A stretch of 64,000 bases of DNA from Colimorpha sp002372855 (lineage in GTDB: Bacteria > Bacteroidota > Bacteroidia > Bacteroidales > P3). The stretch's first letter is position 1. Every line of letters begins with the position of its first letter. The stretch lies in contig CAMOOR010000003.1 of NCBI GenBank assembly GCA_946621635.1, positions 1 through 64,000 of the forward strand, read 5' to 3'. The notes under the pieces are model-generated. The model saw only the letters and a list, made by a program, of their open reading frames with translations. It was not told the origin of the DNA and did not search any database. Made by a program: the position numbers and the translations under genes. Below are positions 12,501-17,407 of this stretch, one piece after another.

Positions 12501-12936
12501 CCAGCTGGTCGGCACCGCCCAAGCCACCGTGGCAGGCAACGATACGCTCTTCTTCTTCACCCTCGGCACCGACCTCGCAGGCGATGTCACCTTCAGCGCC
12601 GACAACCAGCGCCTCTACTCCAGCCTGCCCCTGCAGAGTCGCGCCGACAGCCACTCTGGCAGCCTCGCCCAGCCCCTGATACTGAGCACCAAGCCAGCCC
12701 CGGAGGCCCTCTTCGCCGCCTACCCCACCCTCTTCACCCACCATGTGGACTTCTCTTTGGCAGGCACCACGCCAACCATCATCACCATCCGCAACATCGA
12801 CGGTGTAACGGTGGCACAGTTCCAGGCCAACAGTACCTCGCGCTGGACACCGCCCACCAACCTCCCCGCCGGAGTCTATTTCGCCACAGCCGTCGTCGAC
12901 GGTACATTACAAACCATCAAACTCATCAAGAAATGA
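3559..12936 (+). CDS. Giant secreted multidomain (Ig/Cna_B/LamG) protein with T9SS sorting domain, 3125 aa
   Basis: Probable surface or secreted adhesin-like protein; substrate unknown. A hydrophobic segment at residues 28-50 (ending PYTAGA) acts as the signal peptide after an unusually long leader. Two Cna_B/carboxypeptidase-regulatory-like domains lie near 687-770 and 787-860. A Gly-rich hydrophobic stretch is near 1263-1310. A Big_5/SbsA-like domain (PAYGILGVADNIKLRFNEP) near 1975 precedes two LamG jelly-roll domains (about 2027-2200 and 2234-2400). Then come a BACON-like Ig domain near 2554, a 'GG-E-AG-A' module near 2645-2745, GWNWMSFNI and GWNPFPCLL segments, a second such module near 2954-3045, and a T9SS type A C-terminus from about 3053 (PAGVYFATAV). 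The frame is intact over 9.4 kb. The next gene overlaps it by ATGA and is probably translationally coupled. Confidence 0.85.
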   Translation: MGNQPLLTKAFSDSLRAWAGCRKDYRTKLPLRIASVLLLFMAMLPYTAGAFNNHLTDANYYDAALRGRDKIHFKVPIFQEDRGGADYATGTGNVWYQKNGETERHTIVDFRAGSFINGTVTVMSGFVVITSDRDGTHPSFGEGSHLLWLTNNSGLTTLEFDWYPAEDMHEVTFSVGVQTSVYERYDWNQGDSRYHNITYSLATFSNIGTADVQPQLVDPVFYSSAEGTATACGLLAVPYVSFQQPYLYHTSWNTTRIPCTEQSGMLYVQSEDTVRPGFRIYMLVRSSASTDSTEVRQWTVSNKVNIPAYHRIHDFSVATYSHTRVGDTTHTYCDNRYKTLSWKLRHPGEQDIVQNDMFEIQRAYRSDFSDAQTIELLPIEWPDSAVSETTYTYIDSSRAAWTNPLGGSTVYYRLRRTSSAPWGWDGHPYAASAFFDATASLPYFQYDSTTFFRTDDDFDANHQVHITLSMFNSNYNTSPRATSSYWDDGAKLYILKIMHETGDTIRIQVPADSIRAALDRIRCAPDFDTYYHQFPTLTITDEVTSPCIHYSYAFLFDTVGATLPLHYLYNGSLGPWEITNAVDDEPYFTNAANLTTLTASREESPEYVRITWGVTDGGVGEFIVEARPESDTNAAWSELGRTRNSFWIDRDADPLISPLWQYRVTMVYSCEGNTISSSRVTTGSRSPYGRIAGRVHYAGGTGCPGITVTATRTSDGATVQTVVTDSTGAYLFDSLPYAGSMEYSITPTSQTAEFHYQGTSSPSATVNLSLQRCLTQGIDFENISAVRLTGRVLFENSSVPVRDANLRLNGTLMRYSGGLVRTDASGNFDIQVPSGSPFTLQVVKNGHTFVGDGYVRIADTNLLTLSAPLDGVRLWDRTKVRVAGRVAGGLDQANQPLGLGLSRNNLGDNLRLVLELEGDNISHVVRIPSDLTKDTLEFSVPHQAVYSSASNPLLRTDTVGTTLVHYQQKRIVIEPDPLTGEFCADLFPVRWKITQATATGYATLFPPDRTSQVLDLSDAATRQDTVFQGVHTPDGFIGRYATSNAQYKLTYRAPISITCRQLRFGVELDYFGETSIARQTITNETVHVPVATPLPDGSCHYLFGAPVFQSGNYSFRAYAHEDYYYNNNPNAIPDQVRIKGGTLKIYNGMHENSHRNTDIVVMQLDTLGSADFTLPIDYLSFVRSDTNSQRIIDLSVESDGEYVQLQAVRGYVTGHRTTASNAVSSTHGNIQLLDVLRDPPGSTSSAYIESGTEYSYSYTYTFNFKFGLEFGLTLGTQAQTFMGAWTGLGAGVVAGQNMDFSSTYTFTLPIKSSYNYKHVGKYTFRTNERISTSSSPYMVGQDADVYIGAVQNVYFRRSDAVQPLDSLTYAALGGHNANGSLQTVGEGIDTAGKRYYLVVGSELETGPYLAATFAYPHTYIRDNLIPQLLQQRDALLLTCDSATAQSVANARGTQVYWSPVAPEDQDWAVNYLPMKPEGSDAYFVDQVASLNHTIADWYKILLQNEAEKVAAIHQHQHDSIATYSIGSGATVSRSESYTYSDAFHIYCDYPGATLGTSNLASLVGAFGKSIGNLITKAFNSVQDGTANPLYVALNAPGSATKFSLKPIIDVNFGRDPEESTSHSRTIGYTLAPDLYGNMDLSIYRLKKSASEFAFNQNSEATRDFVSEGNDYDGDDYLYGSLVYYLRGGASRCPCEVADSTEFYRPKMPISAGTLRLENPKVDIDVHERSNVPADRPAVFTLRLYNETEATAGLGVDAPISFKLKLNEPSNPHGARIYIDGMPLTDGRTFNIQGNQVITKTLEVYAGEGYDFEDLVIELSSSCISTNKGRAQFSVHFMPVACDVSLDLPHDNWVLNTLSPQDSTGYYLPVSIKDFDVNYRGFDHIELQYKLSSHSIDQWVTLCSFYADSARYAAASGNKAMITGGRIDNVHFYGERDPIEQHYDLRAVSFCRHGSGFITKASPVLTGIKDTRPPRVFGQPEPAYGILGVADNIKLRFNEPIAGNYLDEDNNFQILGVTTHTGIVSSTSLHFDGTPSCGASSAVTRLLADKSFTIDLMAKPQSPTIDSEQELFGHTSPTGGISFGLTPDGTACRMYLYAGEHYYYSLPMEPLTDFRRMVAVVDLDQQRVRFFAGTEELTDTTSGNPEADLANLSSQSAPLVFGHGFNGNMLEARVWIKALSQAEIAETHQRRLTGYERKLAAYYPMNEGRGSICRDRASGSTLTLHGFSWDTPEGYALHLDGSTPVTLDQNILSRSNIQDYTLMFWFRTTESNAPLFSAGWTPRGYMGAAGWDGCLVAIENNRLTFRNGNMTQQASGSFNDGTWHHYVLTVNRTLNNGAIFVDGNLTNTFATDFLGGLSGVMLLGGAHGRTPLRGTLDEVALFEQALPQSLVEAFDNLAPYGDEMGLVAFLPFSEQQENSNGILEERFSVNNRRIFKASDGTVVEKIQRLILSPSQDTLAALFATDSDIPPIRQRGLLSKMRFDWSYNQDQLLINLNMPDREINKNNIFITVRNVEDLNGNRTISPTMWQVYVNKNVLTWNTDRLEGVLYENEDDNYVLSADINNISGQRHQYTIDGLPDWLHASLSYGSINPQEVVPVRLTLAPSLPVGIYSEIIYLTDENGLSEPLKIMVEVKSLCPWTDDNPQRYDRQMTLRGQVIVDGVYDSDPRDMVAAIIGGEVAGLANVDFNADANTSYLYLTIHGNEALDGETIGFRLWQAATGRIYPLSPSVGNVVFHTDTTLGLPPSAPVTLSTTANEVQHLSLSEGWNWMSFNIIPERDGDVNSLFFSSVPWNRDDQLKSVATRQFVEWDGDQWVGSLNNVNHKHMYMMRTAVAHSFTQVAGRKLSTDLDRTITLHHGWNPFPCLLTSTESLTDALADYIDHARVGDIIKSQNQFAVFSENERWEGSLQTLTPGVGYLFFRTDSTEVDFTFHPTNSAFATHSTLPTTNGTGMRPATNMTVVASLSEESRDLCGETLSAYVGGQLVGTAQATVAGNDTLFFFTLGTDLAGDVTFSADNQRLYSSLPLQSRADSHSGSLAQPLILSTKPAPEALFAAYPTLFTHHVDFSLAGTTPTIITIRNIDGVTVAQFQANSTSRWTPPTNLPAGVYFATAVVDGTLQTIKLIKK

Positions 12937-13406
12937 AAAAATTATCCCTCCTCGCCCTCCTGCTGCCCCTGCTGCTCGTCTCCTGCAGCAAGGAGGGTGG
13001 CACCACCCCGGCCGCCACACCATACGGCGACGTAGCCACCCCCGCCTGGGCCGTCGACTCCACATACGACGATCTCGACCACAGCATGACAGCCGTGGTA
13101 ACGGTGGCAAAACTGGGGGTGGCCGACACTTCCGTCATCGTGCCCGTCGCAGTCGACAGCGCCGACCTCATCGCCACCTTCTGCGGAGACGAGTGCCTCT
13201 CTCTGGCCCACCCCGACCCCCTCGGACGCTTCTTCCTCTTCATCCAGGCGCCTTCCGAAGCCCATCGCCCGCTGACCATGCGCTACTACATCAACCACTA
13301 CCGCAACATCTTCCTCGCCAAAGACTCCATCGTCTTCAACAACGGCTCCCAGCTCGGCACCGCCAGCTCCCCGCTCGCCATGCAATTCTCACTCATGCAA
13401 ATGTAA
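12933..13406 (+). CDS. Small lipoprotein sharing a module with the giant protein
   Basis: A 157-residue lipoprotein: signal MKKLSLLALLLPLLL, lipobox LVSC, then CSKEGGTT. The start overlaps the stop of the giant gene by ATGA, so the two are almost certainly co-translated. The body (DLIATFCGDECLSLAHP, then GRFFLFIQAP and KDSIVFNNGSQLG) resembles by eye the 'DMVAAIIGGEVAGLAN ... YLYLTIHGN' module repeated near the C-terminus of the giant protein. It may be a free-standing, membrane-anchored copy of that module, perhaps a partner of the giant protein at the cell surface. Function otherwise unknown. Confidence 0.8.
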   Translation: MKKLSLLALLLPLLLVSCSKEGGTTPAATPYGDVATPAWAVDSTYDDLDHSMTAVVTVAKLGVADTSVIVPVAVDSADLIATFCGDECLSLAHPDPLGRFFLFIQAPSEAHRPLTMRYYINHYRNIFLAKDSIVFNNGSQLGTASSPLAMQFSLMQM

Positions 13407-13438
13407 ACACGTAATAATAACCCCAAAATCCAAATCCC

Positions 13439-14857
13439 ATGACCACCTTAGAACGACTCTATCAAGCATACCTATCCTCGCGCACCGTCACCACCGACTC
13501 GCGCGCCATCACCCCCGGATGCATCTTCTTCGCCTTCCGGGGCGAGCATTTCGACGGCAACGCCTTCGCGCCGCAAGCCCTGAAGCAGGGCGCCGCCCTC
13601 TGCGTCATCAGCGACCCGCAATACAAGGTCGACGACCGCTGCATCGTCGTCCCCGACGTGCTGCGAACCCTCCAGGAGCTGGCCTGCGAACACCGCCGCC
13701 ACCTCGCCATCCCCGTCGTCGGCATCACCGGCACCAACGGCAAAACCACCACCAAGGAACTGGTCACCGCCGTCCTCGCCCGCCGCTACCGCACCGCCGC
13801 CACCCGCGGCAACTTCAACAACCACCTCGGCGTCCCCCTCACCCTGCTCTCCATCCCCGAGAACGCCGAGATGGCCATCGTCGAGATGGGTGCCAACCAC
13901 CCCGGCGAGATCGAATTCCTCTGCCGCATCGCCGACCCCGACTGCGGCCTCATCACCAACGTCGGCCGCGCCCACCTCGAGGGCTTCGGTTCCTTCGAGG
14001 GTGTGGTCATGACCAAGACCGAGCTCTACCGCTGGCTCGCCGGCAAAGACGGGCTGGTATTCGTCAATGCCGACAACGAACGCCTCATGCACGAGGCCGA
14101 GCACCTGGCCACCATCCCCGGCCTGCGCTCCGTCATCCCCGCCTATGCCCCCGACACCCCCGCCTTCGTCCCCACCACCATCGAGAAGACCCCCATCTCC
14201 CTCCTCACCTACGGCCGCTCCCAGGAAGCCGACATCCGCGGCACCCTGGTGTCTTCAGCCACTCAGCCACTCAGCCACTCAGCCACTCAGCCACTCAACC
14301 CCTACCTCCACTTCTACTTCGAGGTGGGCGACAACGTCTACAACGTCCACACCCACCTCCTGGGCGACTACAACTTCGACAACTGCATGGCCGCCGTCGC
14401 CGTGGGTCTCCACTTCGGCGTCGAGCCTTTCGACATCAAGGAGGCCATCGAGGCCTACGCCCCCTCCAACCAGCGCTCCGAGTACCGCGAAACCGCCCGC
14501 GGCAACCGCCTCTACCTCGACTGCTACAACGCCAACCCCTCCTCCATGGCCGCCGCCATAGCCTCGTTTTCGTCGATGCACGGGACCATGGCCATCATCG
14601 GCGGCATGCACGAGCTGGGACACGAGGAGCGGAAAGAACACCAGAAAGTGGTGGACCTGCTCAACGAATGCCATCTCGACCGCGTCCTCCTCATAGGCCC
14701 CGAGTTCGACTCCATCGACCTCCCCGCCAACATGCTCCGCTTCCCCGACACACCCTCCGCAAGCCTCTGGCTGAAGGAGAACACCCCCAGCAACGCCACC
14801 ATCCTCGTCAAAGGCTCCAACACCAACCGCCTCTGGACACTCGAAGAATTATTGTAA
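13439..14857 (+). CDS. murF: UDP-N-acetylmuramoyl-tripeptide--D-alanyl-D-alanine ligase (MurF)
   Basis: Cytosolic Mur ligase adding D-Ala-D-Ala to the UDP-MurNAc-tripeptide, the last soluble step of peptidoglycan precursor synthesis. Seen: the N-terminal DSRAITPGCIFFAFRG segment, the P-loop GITGTNGKTTTKE (about 102-114), MGANHPGEIEFLC, NVGRAHLEGFGS and the C-terminal LDCYNANPSSM and GGMHELG motifs. Length 472, slightly above typical. Residues about 273-288 (SSATQPLSHSATQPLNP) are a low-complexity insert encoded by a CAGCCACT tandem array (14257-14301), in frame and in the central domain. A second MurF-like domain is fused to alanine racemase at 21.1-23.6 kb; this gene is the canonical stand-alone enzyme. 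Confidence 0.95.
   Translation: MTTLERLYQAYLSSRTVTTDSRAITPGCIFFAFRGEHFDGNAFAPQALKQGAALCVISDPQYKVDDRCIVVPDVLRTLQELACEHRRHLAIPVVGITGTNGKTTTKELVTAVLARRYRTAATRGNFNNHLGVPLTLLSIPENAEMAIVEMGANHPGEIEFLCRIADPDCGLITNVGRAHLEGFGSFEGVVMTKTELYRWLAGKDGLVFVNADNERLMHEAEHLATIPGLRSVIPAYAPDTPAFVPTTIEKTPISLLTYGRSQEADIRGTLVSSATQPLSHSATQPLNPYLHFYFEVGDNVYNVHTHLLGDYNFDNCMAAVAVGLHFGVEPFDIKEAIEAYAPSNQRSEYRETARGNRLYLDCYNANPSSMAAAIASFSSMHGTMAIIGGMHELGHEERKEHQKVVDLLNECHLDRVLLIGPEFDSIDLPANMLRFPDTPSASLWLKENTPSNATILVKGSNTNRLWTLEELL
14257..14301 (+). repeat. CACTCAGC word array inside murF
   Basis: About five near-perfect 8-bp units (cagccact) lie in frame within murF and encode repeated SATQPLSH residues. The same word makes long arrays at 59175-59461 and 60601-60722. 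Because 8 is not a multiple of 3, the peptide repeats only every 24 bp, and an unbalanced unit gain or loss would break the gene. Confidence 0.85.
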
Positions 14858-14877
14858 AAACAAAAAAAACAAAAACA

Positions 14878-15648
14878 ATGAAAAACGCAACACGCCTCTT
14901 GGCCCTATTCTTTGTGGCTGCCACAACGTTCTTCGCTTCCTGCAGCGACGACACCGACACCCCATCCTCCCTCTCCGGGACCACATGGGTAGCCCAAAAC
15001 CAAATAACAGACACCGCCGATAACGGCACCGTAAGCGTAGAAACCGTTGTCTGGCAGTTAACCTTTGTAGACGGAACATCCGGAATGCTCGACACCAAAA
15101 CCCAGAGAGACTCCGAACAGCCCAGAGAATACCGTTTCCCCTTTTCCTACTCCTATTCCCTCTCTGGCAGCACCGGCAGCGGAAGCATCGTCATTGAAGA
15201 CATTTTTGGCTCCGGAGAGAACCTAAGCGTGTCTTTCACCGTCAACGGCGACAAGCTCACCATTTCCAATACCGACAACGGCGACATAGTCTTCACCCGG
15301 CAGTCCTCCTCCCCTGCCCCCGCAGCCACCGGCCTCGAAGGCACAACATGGAAGACAACCTTTTCTCAGCCATACCTCGACGATGACGACAACGAGCACG
15401 ACGGCAACATTACCATTACCATCGCCTTCGCAAACTCCTACTCCGGCACCATGAGGGCAGAATATATTGTTCCCGACATTCCCTCGGCAGGCTACGACGA
15501 CGGCGGAACCTTCAGCTACTCCTACACCGCCCCCAATGGCACAATCAACCTACCCCTCGCCGAGGCAGAGCTCAACTTCACCATCGATGGCGACAACCTG
15601 ACTTTGGTCATGGGACCAAACCGAGTCTACACCCTGCACAAGATTTAA
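14878..15648 (+). CDS. Hypothetical lipoprotein (lipocalin-like repeats)
   Basis: A 256-residue predicted lipoprotein starting MKNATRLLALFFVAATTFF, with lipobox FASC and CSDDTDTPSS. The body has two similar halves, each opening with an LxGTTW motif (SLSGTTWVAQNQ and GLEGTTWKTTF) and ending in a beta-rich stretch with GDxLTI/GDNLTL (VNGDKLTISNTDNG; IDGDNLTLVMG). This resembles lipocalin-like or META-like Bacteroidota lipoproteins, but no family can be named. The frame is open far upstream (to 13519) through murF in another frame; the ATG at 14878, 20 bp after murF, is the only sensible start. A terminator hairpin follows at 15672-15706. Confidence 0.75.
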   Translation: MKNATRLLALFFVAATTFFASCSDDTDTPSSLSGTTWVAQNQITDTADNGTVSVETVVWQLTFVDGTSGMLDTKTQRDSEQPREYRFPFSYSYSLSGSTGSGSIVIEDIFGSGENLSVSFTVNGDKLTISNTDNGDIVFTRQSSSPAPAATGLEGTTWKTTFSQPYLDDDDNEHDGNITITIAFANSYSGTMRAEYIVPDIPSAGYDDGGTFSYSYTAPNGTINLPLAEAELNFTIDGDNLTLVMGPNRVYTLHKI

Positions 15649-15671
15649 ACATCAAACAGAATACAAAAAGA

Positions 15672-15706
15672 GAGAGGAACCCATTCAGGTTCCTCTTCTT
15701 TTTTTA
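15672..15706 (+). terminator. Rho-independent terminator after the lipoprotein gene
   Basis: GAGAGGAACC, loop CATTCA, then GGTTCCTCTT (9 of 10 pairs) followed by TCTTTTTTTT. It ends the plus-strand run that began at 3559 and separates it from the opposing tRNA gene. Confidence 0.8.
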
Positions 15707-15710
15707 ATTG

Positions 15711-15784
15711 TCGGGGTGAAAAGACTCGAACTTTCGACCCCTTGCACCCCATGCAAGTGCGCTAGCCAACTGCGCCACACCCCG
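15711..15784 (-). tRNA. tRNA-Pro (anticodon GGG)
   Basis: The complement folds as a 74-nt cloverleaf. The acceptor CGGGGTG pairs with CACCCCG, and C as the first base is typical of proline tRNAs. The D-arm is GCGC-AGTTGGCTA-GCGC. The anticodon stem CTTGC/GCAAG encloses loop ATGGGGT with anticodon GGG. The T-arm contains TTCGAGT. The discriminator is A and CCA is not encoded. Position 32 of the anticodon loop is A, which is unusual. Confidence 0.9.
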
Positions 15785-15819
15785 AACAATTTTGGTCGAT
15801 TTCCCTTTCGAAATCGGGT

Positions 15820-15852
15820 GCAAAAGTACTACTTTTTTTGATACTGACCAAA
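15820..15852 (-). promoter_or_regulatory. Promoter of tRNA-Pro
   Basis: On the complement, a TTTG box at 15852-15849 and TACTTTTGC at 15828-15820 are separated by 20 bp. This matches the Bacteroidota primary sigma consensus (TTTG, about 20 bp, TAnnTTTG) and ends 35 bp before the mature tRNA 5' end. Confidence 0.65.
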
Positions 15853-15874
15853 TTTTTTTTGAAATATTTTTCAA

Positions 15875-17407
15875 TCACTTGTTTATCAGCACCGTCAAAC
15901 GCGACATTCCCGAGGCATTGCTGCACCCGTCGCGGCCTATGCACCCATTGTCGACGTAAATTTTGACCGTCGGCGGAACCAATGGAAGCAGGTAATTTTC
16001 CAGCGTCTGGATGCGCTCGTCGGTGAGCAGCATATTGAAATTGCGGTCTGTCGTCAGGTCGTTGACAAGGTTCATCGTAACCTTCATCGAGGGGTTGTCG
16101 TTGAGGAACTGCACCAGCGGCGCCAGCAACTCCATGCCTCGCTCGCTCAGTTCCACGTCCACATCGGGCCCGAAGAGGTCCTCGAAGTATATCCGCTGCC
16201 CTATCGGCATACGGTCCAGCTGCACATCGCGACGGGCCTCGGCAATGAGGTAGTCGTCCTCGCTCTTGGCGGTATTCACTTCTTCGAAAGCCACAAAATA
16301 GTTGTCACGCTGATAGCTCAGCTCATAGAACTGGTTGCACTGCAGATACACCCTGTAGTGGCCGTCCTCGTCCGTCGTGGTGCTGCACACCACGTCCTTG
16401 CCCTGGCGGGCAACCACAGCCACGCCGGACAGGGCATGCGCCGTCTTGTCCGACACGGTGCCCCACAGCAGCACGCCGTCCAGTGCACCCGAGAAAGAAT
16501 AGAGCTGCGAGTCGGTCTCCGTCGACGAACGGCGCGACACCCAGTAGCCGCAGTCCGTAGCCGTGTCGATGGCCATATCGTAGTCGTCGGCATAGTCAGC
16601 ATTCAGCGGCGACGGCAGACGCTGCACACGGTAGCGCCCGATGAGCAATGCACCCGACGAGTCCTCGGCCGACGGCTCTGCCAGCAGGCGCGTCGAGTAG
16701 AGGCTCAGGTGGTCGTTGTCTTCGGTGTGGCCGCTGGACGCAAACAGGAGGCAGTCGCGATACACCCGCGGCGACACCTCGTCCTCGTCGGTATTGATGG
16801 GGCGCCCCAGGTTCTCCGGCTTCGACCAGCGCTTGCCGTCGTACTGCATATACCACAGGTCGTAGCCGCCCTCGCCGTGACGGTCGTCGTTCGAGGCGAA
16901 AATCATCAGCCGCCCGTCGTCGGTAAAGGTGGGATGCTCCACGGTCATGCCCTTGTTGAACAATCCGCCTCCCACACGCACCTGCTTCACCTTCTCGCTC
17001 TTAGTGCCGATGTCCGTGCAGCAGTAGAGGAACGAACGACCCTTCTCGTCGCGCGAGGTGAAATAGATGTCGCCCGTCTCCGGTTGGCGGGTCACATACT
17101 CCACACTCTCGCCCAGCCGCACAAAGTTGGTGTCGGCCCAGAAGCCCAGCAGCTGCTCGCCGCTGCGCTGAGCCTTCAGCATGACGCCGGCGGCGAAGCA
17201 GTACATGTCGCCGTCGACAAACGACACATTCTTCACATTGCCGGGCAGGATGGCCATGTGCTGGCTGTTGGCCACGAAGGCCGAACCCTGGGCCCGGACG
17301 GAGTGGAGAGTGGTGAGTGGAGAGTGGAGAGCAAGGCCCACCAAGAGCAGGGCCCATACTTTCGTTCCAAAACCACCCAAACGTATATGCTTGTGTTCCA
17401 TAATCAT
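15875..17407 (-). CDS. OmpA-family protein with PD40 propeller, PorE-like
   Basis: Predicted periplasmic or outer-membrane protein of 510 residues. After the signal region come PD40/WD40-like propeller repeats (ETGDIYFTSRDEKG, TDDGRLMIFASNDD, DLWYMQYDGKRWSKPENLG), a carboxypeptidase-regulatory-like domain near 300-375 (LWGTVSDKTAHALSGVAV) and a C-terminal OmpA-like domain. This is the order of the peptidoglycan-binding T9SS component PorE, without its N-terminal TPR part, so a T9SS or envelope-anchoring role is plausible but unproven. The ATG at 17407 overlaps the lon stop (ATGA). The leader LALHSPLTTLHSVRAQG (residues about 25-37) is encoded by a CTCTCCA word array, so the signal-peptide region seems built from repeat DNA. 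Confidence 0.78.
   Translation of the reverse strand: MIMEHKHIRLGGFGTKVWALLLVGLALHSPLTTLHSVRAQGSAFVANSQHMAILPGNVKNVSFVDGDMYCFAAGVMLKAQRSGEQLLGFWADTNFVRLGESVEYVTRQPETGDIYFTSRDEKGRSFLYCCTDIGTKSEKVKQVRVGGGLFNKGMTVEHPTFTDDGRLMIFASNDDRHGEGGYDLWYMQYDGKRWSKPENLGRPINTDEDEVSPRVYRDCLLFASSGHTEDNDHLSLYSTRLLAEPSAEDSSGALLIGRYRVQRLPSPLNADYADDYDMAIDTATDCGYWVSRRSSTETDSQLYSFSGALDGVLLWGTVSDKTAHALSGVAVVARQGKDVVCSTTTDEDGHYRVYLQCNQFYELSYQRDNYFVAFEEVNTAKSEDDYLIAEARRDVQLDRMPIGQRIYFEDLFGPDVDVELSERGMELLAPLVQFLNDNPSMKVTMNLVNDLTTDRNFNMLLTDERIQTLENYLLPLVPPTVKIYVDNGCIGRDGCSNASGMSRLTVLINK
17300..17332 (-). repeat. GGAGARY word array in the PorE-like leader
   Basis: Seven-bp units (gagtgga, gagtggt, gagtgga, gagtgga, gagc) lie in frame near the signal-peptide cleavage region. 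The word is the same as in the ABC ATPase (37984) and mfd (55941) inserts. Confidence 0.75.
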
